Shown here: positions 1 to 7,120 of the stretch, piece after piece | Layout of the letters: each line of letters begins with the position of its first letter | Numbering within the stretch: position 1 is the first letter of the stretch | NCBI GenBank assembly: GCA_963765815.1 | Contig: CAVXXT010000008.1 | Span: 434,001 to 498,000 of the forward strand | Source: DATLNF01 sp963765815 | GTDB taxonomy: Bacteria > Actinomycetota > Actinomycetes > BP-191 | Direction of reading: 5' to 3' | DNA: 64,000 bases | The notes under the pieces: model-generated | Told to the model about the DNA's origin: nothing | Databases searched by the model: none | What the model saw: only the letters and a program-made list of their open reading frames with translations | Position numbers and translations under genes: made by a program

Positions 1-42
1 CTCCAAAACCGGCGGTTGGGGGTTCGAGTCCCTCCTGCCCTG
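1..42 (+). tRNA. tRNA-Trp (CCA), 3' part
   Basis: The window opens inside a tRNA. Bases 1-7 form an anticodon loop CT-CCA-AA, so the anticodon is CCA (Trp). Then come the 3' side of the anticodon stem, a five-base-pair T stem (18-22 with 30-34) around the T loop TTCGAGT (23-29), the 3' acceptor strand CTGCCCT (35-41) and the discriminator G42. The CCA tail is not encoded, since CAC follows. A tRNA-Trp gene just before secE is the usual arrangement in actinomycetes. The 5' half lies outside the window. Confidence 0.9.
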
Positions 43-106
43 CACTGTGTTCGCGTCACCGCGTCCCGTGTCACCCGTTTCTCGACTGCGAAGAGGTACG
101 ACCCAC

Positions 107-379
107 GTGAGCAGCACCACCACGGCCGAGTCGCCGGTCCCGGCCCCCGCCGCGGGCGGCAAGGGCGCGGGCCGTCGCGGCAAGCGCCGCGGCCCGTTCG
201 CGCGCACCGCGCTGCTCTACCGCGAGGTCGTCGCCGAGCTCCGCAAGGTCATCTGGCCGACCCGGCGCGAGCTGATCGGCTACACCACCGTCGTGCTGGT
301 GTTCGTCACCTTCATGGTCGCCCTGGTCGCCCTGTTCGACTTCGGCTTCGTGAAGTTCGTCGGCGCGCTGTTCGGCTAG
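107..379 (+). CDS. secE: Preprotein translocase subunit SecE
   Basis: This is the small essential subunit of the SecYEG channel; it clamps SecY in the plasma membrane. The product is 90 residues, with a basic Ala/Gly/Lys-rich head, the SecE amphipathic motif (VVAELRKVIWPTRREL) and one C-terminal transmembrane helix (TTVVLVFVTFMVALVALF). That is the single-helix form usual outside enterobacteria. GTG 107 is chosen because AAGAGG lies about ten bases upstream; an open frame runs further back to 47 but enters the tRNA spacer. The tRNA-Trp, secE, nusG order supports the call. Confidence 0.93.
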   Translation: MSSTTTAESPVPAPAAGGKGAGRRGKRRGPFARTALLYREVVAELRKVIWPTRRELIGYTTVVLVFVTFMVALVALFDFGFVKFVGALFG

Positions 380-430
380 GGCCGCACCCGCACCCCGCCC
401 CGACGGCCAACCACTAAGGAATCGCATCCC

Positions 431-1381
431 GTGTCCGACAACTCCCTGACCTTCGACGAGCGCGACCCGCAGGACGCGCCGGTGGCTGACGAGGCCCCCG
501 GCTCGGCGCCTGCCGGCGACGCGTTCGACGAGCTGCTGCGCCGCGCCGAGGCGGGCGACCTGCCCGACGGCCTGGCGGAGGCGCCGGACGAGACCCCCGC
601 GATCGACCTCACCGCCGGGTCACCCGCCGAGGAGGCTGATGACGACGACACCGGTCTCCTGGCCGACGCGGCGGCACAGGAACCCGCCGCGGACGACTCC
701 GACGACGTGCCGACCGACGCACTGCTCCTGACCGGCGACGAGGCGTCCGACGCCGGGGAGCCCGCCGACGGCGGCGACGTGCTCGCCGAGGGCCTCGCGG
801 CGCTGGAGGACGACGAGCCGGTCGTCAACGAGATGGCGGAGGCGCTGGAGAACGCGCCGGGCGACTGGTACGTCATCCACTCCTACGCCGGCTACGAGAA
901 CAAGGTGAAGGCCAACCTCGAGACGCGCATCTCCTCCCTCAACATGGAGGACTACATCTTCCAGATCGAGGTGCCCACCGAGGAGGTCACCGAGGTCAAG
1001 AACGGCAAGCGGCAGATCGTCACGCGCAAGAAGCTCCCGGGCTACCTGTTCGTGCGCATGGACCTCACCGACGAGTCGTGGTCGGCGGTGCGCAACACGC
1101 CCGGCGTGACCGGCTTCGTCGGCCAGACCTCACGCCCGTCGCCGCTGTCGAAGGCCGAGGTCATCGCGACTCTCGCGCCGCCGCCGGTCAAGCCGAAGGC
1201 CACCGTCAAGCTCGAGTTCGAGGTCGGCGAGTCGATCACCGTCATGGACGGCCCCTTCGCCACGCTGCCGGCGACCATCAACGAGATCAACCACGACTCG
1301 CAGAAGCTCAAGGTCCTGGTGTCGATCTTCGGTCGGGAGACCCCGGTCGAGCTGTCGTTCAGCCAGGTCGCCAAGCTCTAG
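431..1381 (+). CDS. nusG: Transcription antitermination factor NusG
   Basis: NusG binds RNA polymerase, modulates pausing and couples transcription to Rho or the ribosome. The conserved part starts near residue 146 (DWYVIHSYAGYENKVKANLE) with the NGN domain, including the stretch KKLPGYLFVRMDL. A C-terminal KOW domain follows (residues about 260-316, GPFATLPATINEIN). Residues 1-145 are a disordered, very acidic Asp/Glu/Ala extension, which makes the protein 316 residues against about 180 in E. coli. Actinomycete NusG proteins commonly carry such a tail. Start GTG 431 follows secE by 51 bases, so the two are probably co-transcribed. Confidence 0.96.
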   Translation: MSDNSLTFDERDPQDAPVADEAPGSAPAGDAFDELLRRAEAGDLPDGLAEAPDETPAIDLTAGSPAEEADDDDTGLLADAAAQEPAADDSDDVPTDALLLTGDEASDAGEPADGGDVLAEGLAALEDDEPVVNEMAEALENAPGDWYVIHSYAGYENKVKANLETRISSLNMEDYIFQIEVPTEEVTEVKNGKRQIVTRKKLPGYLFVRMDLTDESWSAVRNTPGVTGFVGQTSRPSPLSKAEVIATLAPPPVKPKATVKLEFEVGESITVMDGPFATLPATINEINHDSQKLKVLVSIFGRETPVELSFSQVAKL

Positions 1382-1424
1382 GACCGCTCCACCGCACCAC
1401 CCAGTTCAGCAGCACAGCACCACA

Positions 1425-1465
1425 CGTGGGAGGGCCGCCAGGGTGGCGGACCCGTTCGCACCACG
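1425..1465 (+). promoter_or_regulatory. Candidate L1-binding leader of rplA
   Basis: The nusG-rplA spacer can fold into two stacked helices. The outer helix pairs CGTGG (1425-1429) with CCACG (1461-1465). The inner helix pairs GGG-CCGCC (1432-1439) with GGCGG-A-CCC (1445-1453) around the loop AGGGT. The left strand reads GTGGGAGG and the right strand carries GGAC, recalling the L1 site in 23S rRNA and L1 autoregulatory mRNA sites. Repression by L1 is inferred from this resemblance and from the position just ahead of rplA. Confidence 0.42.
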
Positions 1466-1484
1466 GACGACAGGAGACACCGTC

Positions 1485-2207
1485 GTGCAGCGCAGCAAGA
1501 GCTACCGCAAGGCCGCCGAGCTCATCGAGCCCGACCGCATCTACACCCCGCTCGAGGCCGTCAAGCTGATCAAGCAGACGTCGACGACCAAGTTCGACGC
1601 CACCGTAGAGGTCGCCATCCGCCTCGGCGTCGACCCCCGCAAGGCCGACCAGATGGTCCGCGGCACGGTCAGCCTGCCGCACGGCACCGGCAAGGTGGTG
1701 CGGGTGGCCGTCTTCGCCACCGGCGCCAAGGCCGCCGAGGCCGAGGCGGCCGGCGCCGACATCGTCGGCTCCGACGACCTGATCGAGCGCGTGGCGGGCG
1801 GCTTCGTCGACTTCGACGCGGCGGTCGCGACGCCGGACCTGATGGGCAAGGTCGGCAAGGTCGCCCGCGTCCTCGGCCCGCGCGGCCTCATGCCCAACCC
1901 GAAGACCGGCACCGTGACGATGGACGTGGGCAAGGCCGTCTCGGACATCAAGGGCGGCAAGGTCAACTTCCGCGTGGACAAGCAGGGCAACCTGCACCTC
2001 GTCATCGGCAAGGCGTCGTTCGACGAGGCGTCGCTGATCGGCAACTACACCGCCGCGCTCGACGAGGTCAGCCGCGCGAAGCCCTCGTCCGCCAAGGGCC
2101 GCTACCTGAAGAAGATCACCCTGACCACCACGATGGGTCCCGGCATCCCCGTCGACACCAGCAAGCTGCGCAACCTCATGGAGGACCCCGCGCAGGCGCA
2201 GGCCTAG
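1485..2207 (+). CDS. rplA: 50S ribosomal protein L1
   Basis: L1 forms the mobile L1 stalk that helps release deacylated tRNA, and in many bacteria it represses its own operon. The 240-residue product matches the family throughout: FDATVEVAIRLGVDPRKADQ, GTVSLPHGTGK, the motif RVLGPRGLMPNPKTGTV near the middle, and KGGKVNFRVDK. GTG 1485 is chosen because AGGAG sits eight bases upstream and the protein then begins like other L1 proteins (VQRSKSYRKA). A GTG at 1443 in the same frame would add 14 unconserved residues and lies in the putative leader. The gene precedes rplK here, the reverse of the usual order. Confidence 0.95.
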   Translation: MQRSKSYRKAAELIEPDRIYTPLEAVKLIKQTSTTKFDATVEVAIRLGVDPRKADQMVRGTVSLPHGTGKVVRVAVFATGAKAAEAEAAGADIVGSDDLIERVAGGFVDFDAAVATPDLMGKVGKVARVLGPRGLMPNPKTGTVTMDVGKAVSDIKGGKVNFRVDKQGNLHLVIGKASFDEASLIGNYTAALDEVSRAKPSSAKGRYLKKITLTTTMGPGIPVDTSKLRNLMEDPAQAQA

Positions 2208-2265
2208 CGGTACGCCGCTCCCGTCCCCGGCGTACTCACGCCCCGCCCTACCCAAGGACTGACTC

Positions 2266-2697
2266 ATGCCTCCGAAGAAGAAGCTCGCAGCCATCATCAA
2301 GCTGCAGATCAACGCCGGCGCGGCCACCCCGGCCCCGCCCGTCGGCCCCGCGCTGGGCCAGCACGGCGTGAACATCATGGAGTTCTGCAAGCAGTACAAC
2401 GCGCAGACCGAGGGCCAGCGCGGCCTCGTCATCCCGGTCGAGATCTCGGTCTTCGAGGACCGCTCGTTCACCTTCATCACCAAGACCCCGCCCGCGGCGG
2501 TCCTGCTGAAGAAGGCGGCCGGTGTCGAGAAGGGCAGCGGCGAGCCGCACAAGACCAAGGTCGCCACGGTGACCAAGGAGCAGGTGCGGGAGATCGCGCA
2601 GACCAAGCTGCCCGACCTCAACGCCAACGACCTCGACGCGGCCGAGCAGATCGTCCGCGGGACCGCCCGCTCGATGGGCATCACCGTCCGCGACTGA
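2266..2697 (+). CDS. rplK: 50S ribosomal protein L11
   Basis: L11 forms the base of the GTPase-associated stalk with L10 and is the binding surface for thiopeptides and for RelA-type stringent factors. The 143-residue product has the Pro-rich N-terminal motif (PAPPVGPALGQHGVNIMEF), and the C-terminal rRNA-binding domain ends in RGTARSMGITV. AAGGA lies seven bases before ATG 2266. The gene follows rplA with a 58-base gap. A GC-rich hairpin after it probably ends or attenuates this transcript. Confidence 0.96.
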   Translation: MPPKKKLAAIIKLQINAGAATPAPPVGPALGQHGVNIMEFCKQYNAQTEGQRGLVIPVEISVFEDRSFTFITKTPPAAVLLKKAAGVEKGSGEPHKTKVATVTKEQVREIAQTKLPDLNANDLDAAEQIVRGTARSMGITVRD

Positions 2698-2716
2698 GCA
2701 CCAGCCCGGGGAGGCG

Positions 2717-2748
2717 GGGACGGCGCGCGTTTGACCGGGCGCCGTCCC
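2717..2748 (+). terminator. Hairpin after rplK
   Basis: A perfect 10-bp stem (GGGACGGCGC, 2717-2726, with GCGCCGTCCC, 2739-2748) encloses a 12-base loop, 19 bases after the rplK stop. There is no T-run, as is common for actinomycete terminators. The -35 box of the rplJ promoter overlaps the loop. Confidence 0.5.
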
Positions 2749-2760
2749 GCCACCTACCCT
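2731..2760 (+). promoter_or_regulatory. Putative rplJ-rplL promoter
   Basis: TTGACC (2731-2736) and TACCCT (2755-2760) are separated by 18 bases, a good match to a housekeeping sigma promoter. Transcription would start near 2767 and make a leader of about 195 bases before rplJ. A separate rplJL promoter is expected, since actinomycetes transcribe these genes apart from rplKA. Confidence 0.62.
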
Positions 2761-2766
2761 CGTCCC

Positions 2767-2961
2767 CAGCCACAGACCGCCGGTCGCTGCCCACCAGGGC
2801 AGCCGAAAGCCCCGACTCGCTCGGGCGGCCCGCGCAGGCGCACGGCAAGTGATCTCCCGACGGCCATGCCGTCGTGCGACGCCCCGCGCTCCTGCGCCGG
2901 GGCGTTCTTGCGTCTTGCGGGCCGGAACCCGGCGCCGAACCAGGACCAAGACAGGAGGCAC
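2767..2961 (+). promoter_or_regulatory. L10-type leader of rplJ mRNA
   Basis: About 195 untranslated bases precede rplJ. Near the end is a hairpin pairing ACGCCCCG (2879-2886) with CGGGGCGT (2898-2905), continued by a short inner CGC/GCG stem and a TCCT loop, then TCTTGCGTCTTG. The position and this terminal hairpin fit the known ribosomal protein L10 leader, where the L10-L12 complex binds and represses its own mRNA. The full kink-turn fold was not verified. Confidence 0.5.
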
Positions 2962-3726
2962 ATGGCGAGGCCCGACAAGGCGTCGTCGGTCGCCGAGATC
3001 ACCGAGGCCTTCCAGGCCACCGGTGGTGCGGTGCTCACCGAGTACCGCGGGCTCACCGTGGCCGAGCTGACCGAGCTTCGGCGCTCGCTGGGCGCCAACG
3101 CCCGCTACGCCGTCGTCAAGAACACGCTCACCAAGATCGCCGCCAAGGAGGCGGGGATCGAGGGTCTCGACACGCTGCTCTCCGGCCCGACCGCGATCGC
3201 GTTCGTGACCGGCGACGCCGTCGAGACGGCCAAGGCGGTGCGCGACTTCGCGAAGACGCGGCCGCTGCTCGTCATCAAGGGCGGCGTGTTCGAGGGCAAG
3301 CTGCTCTCGACCGCCGAGGTGTCCAAGCTGGCCAACCTGGAGAGCCGCGAGGTGCTCCTCGCCAAGCTCGCCGGGGCGATGCAGGCGTCGCTGTCGCAGG
3401 CCGTGTCGCTGTTCGCCGCACCGCTGTCGCAGGCGGTCCGGCTCGCGGCGGCGCTGCGCGACAAGGTCGAGCGCGAGGGTGGCCCCGCCGCCGCCGCGCC
3501 GGCCGCGGTGGAGCCGGCTGCTGCCGACGAGGCCGTGACCGAGGAAGCCGTGACCGAGGAAGCCGTGACCGAGGTGGCTGCGTCTGACGACGCCGCGCCG
3601 GAGGCGGTCGCCGAGGAGCCGGCTGCTGCCGAGTCCGCGGCCGCTGACGACGTCACGACCGAGAGCACCGAGAGCACCGAGAGCACCGAGAGCACCGAGA
3701 GCACCGAGAGCACAGACCAGGGCTGA
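2962..3726 (+). CDS. rplJ: 50S ribosomal protein L10 with acidic repeat tail
   Basis: L10 anchors the L7/L12 dimers on the ribosome. Residues 1-175 are a normal L10 (MARPDKASSVAEITEAFQAT, VVKNTLTKIAAKEAG). From about residue 176 there is a long acidic low-complexity tail. It holds Ala/Glu blocks, a repeated VTEEA unit and a terminal Ser-Thr-Glu triplet repeated several times, giving 254 residues against about 170 usual. AGGAGG precedes ATG 2962. The stop is 59 bases before rplL. Confidence 0.96.
   Translation: MARPDKASSVAEITEAFQATGGAVLTEYRGLTVAELTELRRSLGANARYAVVKNTLTKIAAKEAGIEGLDTLLSGPTAIAFVTGDAVETAKAVRDFAKTRPLLVIKGGVFEGKLLSTAEVSKLANLESREVLLAKLAGAMQASLSQAVSLFAAPLSQAVRLAAALRDKVEREGGPAAAAPAAVEPAAADEAVTEEAVTEEAVTEVAASDDAAPEAVAEEPAAAESAAADDVTTESTESTESTESTESTESTDQG
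3661..3714 (+). repeat. 9-bp tandem repeat coding the L10 tail
   Basis: GAGAGCACC is repeated five times exactly, with a sixth copy ending in A. It encodes the C-terminal Glu-Ser-Thr triplets of L10. The unit is a multiple of three, so gain or loss of copies would keep the frame. Confidence 0.9.
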
Positions 3727-3785
3727 CCGGCCCGAGATCCCCTTCCAGCCGGGCCACGCCCGCACCCACCGAAAGGACCGCCACC

Positions 3786-4178
3786 ATGGCGAAGCTCAGC
3801 ACCGACGAGCTGCTCGACGCGTTCAAGGAGATGACGCTGATCGAGCTCTCTGAGTTCGTGAAGCAGTTCGAGGACACCTTCGGCGTCACCGCCGCCGCTC
3901 CCGTCGCGGTTGCCGCGGCACCGGCCGCCGGCGGCGGCGGCGCTGCCGCGGAGGAGTCGGCCGAGCAGGACGAGTTCGACGTCATCCTCGAGGCTGCCGG
4001 CGACAAGAAGATCCAGGTCATCAAGGAGGTGCGCACGCTCACGAACCTCGGCCTCAAGGAGGCCAAGGACCTCGTCGACGGCGCGCCCAAGCCCGTGCTC
4101 GAGAAGGCCAACAAGGAGACCGCGGACAAGGCGAAGGCGGCGCTCGAGAGCGCCGGCGCGACCGTCACCGTCAAGTAG
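3786..4178 (+). CDS. rplL: 50S ribosomal protein L7/L12
   Basis: This is the flexible stalk protein that recruits elongation factor GTPases. The product is 130 residues. The N-terminal dimerisation domain (LSTDELLDAFKEMTLIELSE) binds L10. A hinge of Ala/Gly/Pro follows around residues 40-58, and the globular factor-binding domain has KIQVIKEVRTLTNLGLKEAK and VDGAPKPV. It lies 59 bases downstream of rplJ in the same transcript and is followed by a strong terminator hairpin. Confidence 0.97.
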   Translation: MAKLSTDELLDAFKEMTLIELSEFVKQFEDTFGVTAAAPVAVAAAPAAGGGGAAAEESAEQDEFDVILEAAGDKKIQVIKEVRTLTNLGLKEAKDLVDGAPKPVLEKANKETADKAKAALESAGATVTVK

Positions 4179-4291
4179 AGCAAACGGAACTGCGCAGTCG
4201 CGGGCTCCCGGCGGTCACCTGACGTCGGCGCCCACCGGCCGCGCTGGGGGTGAAACCCCTGGCCAATTGCCTAACGCACGATGCCCGACGT

Positions 4292-4329
4292 CGAGAGGCG
4301 GTCACCCCCAACGGGGTGACCGCCTCTCG
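4292..4329 (+). terminator. Strong hairpin terminator after rplL
   Basis: A perfect 17-bp stem (4292-4308 with 4313-4329) closes a four-base CAAC loop. It begins 113 bases after the rplL stop. TGTTGTC follows, with no long T-run. The 115 bases from here to the mce operon probably contain its promoter. TAGTGT at about 4375-4380 is a possible -10 box, but I see no convincing -35. Confidence 0.8.
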
Positions 4330-4444
4330 TGTTGTCGCGGCCCCACTTGTGGCACACAGGGGCAAGTCGGACCTAGTGTTACCTGCGTCACACCCCCTCG
4401 CGGCGGTGTGAGCCCCGTCCCGACGTACCGCGAGGAGCGCACGA

Positions 4445-5479
4445 GTGGGCGTCGAGATCAGGGTCGAGGGCCTCACCAAGAGCTTCGGCCGGCAGACGAT
4501 CTTCGAGGACGTCACGCTCACGATCCCGGCCGGCGAGATCTCGGTGATGCTCGGCCCTTCGGGCACCGGCAAGTCGGTCTTCCTCAAGCACCTGGTCGGC
4601 CTGCTCAAGCCCAACCGCGGTCACATCTACGTCGACGGCCACGACATCCCGCACATCCACGAGCGGGAGCTCTACGAGGTGCGCAAGCTCTTCGGCGTGC
4701 TCTTCCAGGACGGTGCGCTGTTCGGGTCGATGTCGCTCTACGACAACATCGCCTTCCCGCTTCGTGAGCACACGAAGAAGAAGGAGACGGAGATCCGCTC
4801 CATCGTCATGGAGAAGATGGAGATGGTCGGCCTTCTCGGCGCGGAGGCGAAGCTCCCGGGCGAGATCTCCGGTGGCATGCGCAAGCGGGCCGGCCTGGCG
4901 CGGGCGCTCGTGCTGGACCCCGAGATCATCCTGTTCGACGAGCCCGACTCCGGCCTCGACCCGGTGCGTGTCGCCTACCTCAACCAGCTGATCGTGGATC
5001 TCAACCACCAGATCGGCGCGACGTTCCTCATCGTCACCCACGACATCGGCACCGCCCGCACCGTGCCGGACAACATCGGACTGCTGTTCCGCCGCCGGCT
5101 CGTCATGTTCGGGCCCCGGCAGGAGCTGCTCGACAGCGACGAGCCGGTGGTCCGCCAGTTCCTCAACGGGCGCATGGAGGGCCCGATCGGGATGGCCGAG
5201 GAGAAGGACGCCGCCGTCGTCCAGCGCGAGCTCGCCTCCCTCGCCGCCCGGGGCGGCGACAAGCCGCTCGGCGCTCCGGGTCCCAAGGGGGCGTCGGCCG
5301 ACGGCTCGAGCGTCCGGGTCCGGCCGAGCGCCGCCGCGCTCGCCGAGACCCCGGCGTCGACGTCCGCCGCGAAGTCGCGTCAGCGACCTGCGAAGAAGGC
5401 CGCCGCTGAGACGCCCGCGCCGAAGAAGAAGGCGGCTCCTCGCAAGGCGGCGTCACGTCCGCGCAAGGAGCCGAAGTGA
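4445..5479 (+). CDS. mkl: Mce/Mla-type ABC transporter ATPase
   Basis: This is the ATPase of an Mce lipid importer (MlaF/MceG family), powering uptake through the YrbE permeases. Residues 1-260 are a complete ABC domain: Walker A GPSGTGKS (about 38-45), Q-loop FQDGALFGSMSL, signature SGGMRKR, Walker B IILFDEPDSGLDP and the H-loop VTHD. After about residue 270 there is a Lys/Ala/Pro-rich basic tail resembling histone-H1 repeats, with no match to transporter domains. Start GTG 4445 follows GAGGAG. It overlaps the next gene by four bases (GTGA). Mycobacterial mkl (Rv0655) also lies between rplL and rpoB. Confidence 0.93.
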   Translation: MGVEIRVEGLTKSFGRQTIFEDVTLTIPAGEISVMLGPSGTGKSVFLKHLVGLLKPNRGHIYVDGHDIPHIHERELYEVRKLFGVLFQDGALFGSMSLYDNIAFPLREHTKKKETEIRSIVMEKMEMVGLLGAEAKLPGEISGGMRKRAGLARALVLDPEIILFDEPDSGLDPVRVAYLNQLIVDLNHQIGATFLIVTHDIGTARTVPDNIGLLFRRRLVMFGPRQELLDSDEPVVRQFLNGRMEGPIGMAEEKDAAVVQRELASLAARGGDKPLGAPGPKGASADGSSVRVRPSAAALAETPASTSAAKSRQRPAKKAAAETPAPKKKAAPRKAASRPRKEPK

Positions 5480-6243
5480 CTGTCGCTACCGGCGCGCTGC
5501 GGGAGACCGGCAGCTTCTTCGCGTTCTCCCTCGACGTCCTGCGCGGGTTCTTCCGTCGACCGTTCCAGCTCGCCGAGTTCATCAACCAGTCGTGGTTCAT
5601 CGCCAGCGTCACCATCCTGCCGACCGCGCTCGTCTCCATCCCGTTCGGCGCGGTCATCGCGCTCCAGCTGGGCAACCTCACCCGGCAGCTGGGCGCGCAG
5701 TCGTTCACCGGGTCCGCCTCGGTGCTCGCGGTGGTCCGAGAGGCGTCGCCGATCGTCACAGCCCTGCTGATCGCCGGTGCCGGGGGATCCGCCATCTGCG
5801 CGGACCTCGGCGCTCGGAAGATCCGCGACGAGATCGACGCCATGGAGGTGCTCGGCATCTCGCCGCTCCAGCGGCTCGTCGTGCCCCGGGTGCTCGCGGC
5901 CGCGCTCGTCGCCATGCTGCTGAACGGCCTGGTGTCGGTGGTCGGCGTGTGCGGCGGCTACTTCTTCAACGTGGTGCTCCAGGGCGGCACCCCCGGTGCC
6001 TACCTCGCGTCGTTCTCGGCGCTGGCCCAGCTGCCCGACCTGTACGCCGGCGAGGTCAAGGCGATCGTGTTCGGCGTGCTGGCCGCGTTGGTGGCGTCGT
6101 ACAAGGGGCTCAACGCCAAGGGCGGCCCCAAGGGTGTCGGCGACGCGGTCAACCAGTCGGTCGTCATCACGTTCATGCTGCTGTTCTTCGCCAACTTCGT
6201 GCTGACGGCGCTCTACTTCCAGCTCGTCCCCCAGAAGGTCTGA
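5476..6243 (+). CDS. yrbEA: YrbE/MlaE-family permease A
   Basis: This is an integral membrane permease of the Mce system, 255 residues. It has the MlaE domain: several hydrophobic helices, the conserved stretch ASPIVTALLIAGAGGSAICA, and the coupling segment DLGARKIRDEIDAMEVLGIS that contacts the ATPase. GTG 5476 overlaps the mkl stop, indicating translational coupling. It probably pairs with the next gene to form the transmembrane core below the Mce protein hexamer. Confidence 0.92.
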   Translation: MTVATGALRETGSFFAFSLDVLRGFFRRPFQLAEFINQSWFIASVTILPTALVSIPFGAVIALQLGNLTRQLGAQSFTGSASVLAVVREASPIVTALLIAGAGGSAICADLGARKIRDEIDAMEVLGISPLQRLVVPRVLAAALVAMLLNGLVSVVGVCGGYFFNVVLQGGTPGAYLASFSALAQLPDLYAGEVKAIVFGVLAALVASYKGLNAKGGPKGVGDAVNQSVVITFMLLFFANFVLTALYFQLVPQKV

Positions 6244-6253
6244 GGGGGCAGCG

Positions 6254-7114
6254 ATGTCGATCCTCGACGCACCTATAGCGCGGCCCGTCCGCGCGGCCGG
6301 GCGCGCGCTGCGGGTCCCGCTCGACGGCCTCGAGTCGCTCGGACTCCAGATGTCGTTCTACGGGCGCTCGCTCGGCTGGCTGCCGAAGACGGTCCGGCGC
6401 TACAAGAAGGAGGTCCTGCGCCTGCTCGCCGAGGTCAGCCTCGGGTCGGGCGCGCTGGTGATGATCGGCGGCACGATCGGCGTCATCACCTTCATGACGT
6501 TCTTCACCGGCACACAGGTCGGGCTCGAGGGCTACTCGGCGCTCAACCAGCTCGGGTCGTCAGCGTTCACCGGCTTCATCTCGGCGTACTTCAACACCCG
6601 GGAGATCAGCCCCCTCGTCGCCGCGCTCGCCCTGTCGGCGACGGTCGGCTGCGGCTTCACGGCGCAGCTCGGTGCGATGCGCATCAGCGAGGAGGTCGAC
6701 GCCCTCGAGGTGATGGGCATCCCGTCGATCCCGTTCCTCGTGACGACCCGGATCATCGCCGGGTTCATCGCGGTGATCCCGCTGTACGTCGTCGGCCTGC
6801 TGTCGTCGTACCTCGCCACTCGGCTGATCGTCACGCAGTACTTCGGTCAGTCCACCGGGACCTACGACCACTACTTCCACCTGTTCCTGCCGCCGGTCGA
6901 CATCCTCTGGTCGTTCGGCAAGGTCCTGGTGTTCTCGGTCGTGATCGTGCTCATCCACTGCTACTACGGCTACCACGCCTCGGGCGGCCCGGCCGGAGTC
7001 GGCATCGCGGTCGGTCGCGCCGTGCGGGCGGCGATCGTCGCCGTCAACGTCGTGGACTTCTTCCTGAGCCTGGCCATCTGGGGCGCGACGACGACCGTCC
7101 GGATCGCGGGGTAG
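6254..7114 (+). CDS. yrbEB: YrbE/MlaE-family permease B
   Basis: This is the second permease of the pair, 286 residues. It keeps the MlaE hallmarks: ISPLVAALALSATVGCGFTA followed by QLGAMRISEEVDALEVMGI, then four or so hydrophobic helices ending in NVVDFFLSLAIWGA. It has an N-terminal extension of about 50 residues before the first helix, compared with YrbEA. ATG 6254 lies ten bases after the yrbEA stop, with GAGGGGGCAG before it. Paired permeases YrbEA-YrbEB at the head of the mceA-F genes are the standard order of mycobacterial mce operons. Confidence 0.92.
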   Translation: MSILDAPIARPVRAAGRALRVPLDGLESLGLQMSFYGRSLGWLPKTVRRYKKEVLRLLAEVSLGSGALVMIGGTIGVITFMTFFTGTQVGLEGYSALNQLGSSAFTGFISAYFNTREISPLVAALALSATVGCGFTAQLGAMRISEEVDALEVMGIPSIPFLVTTRIIAGFIAVIPLYVVGLLSSYLATRLIVTQYFGQSTGTYDHYFHLFLPPVDILWSFGKVLVFSVVIVLIHCYYGYHASGGPAGVGIAVGRAVRAAIVAVNVVDFFLSLAIWGATTTVRIAG

Positions 7115-7120
7115 CGGGAG

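Noticed and set aside
2731..2961. Extended N terminus of L10
   Set aside because: The open frame covers the promoter and leader; homology and the AGGAGG site place the start at 2962.
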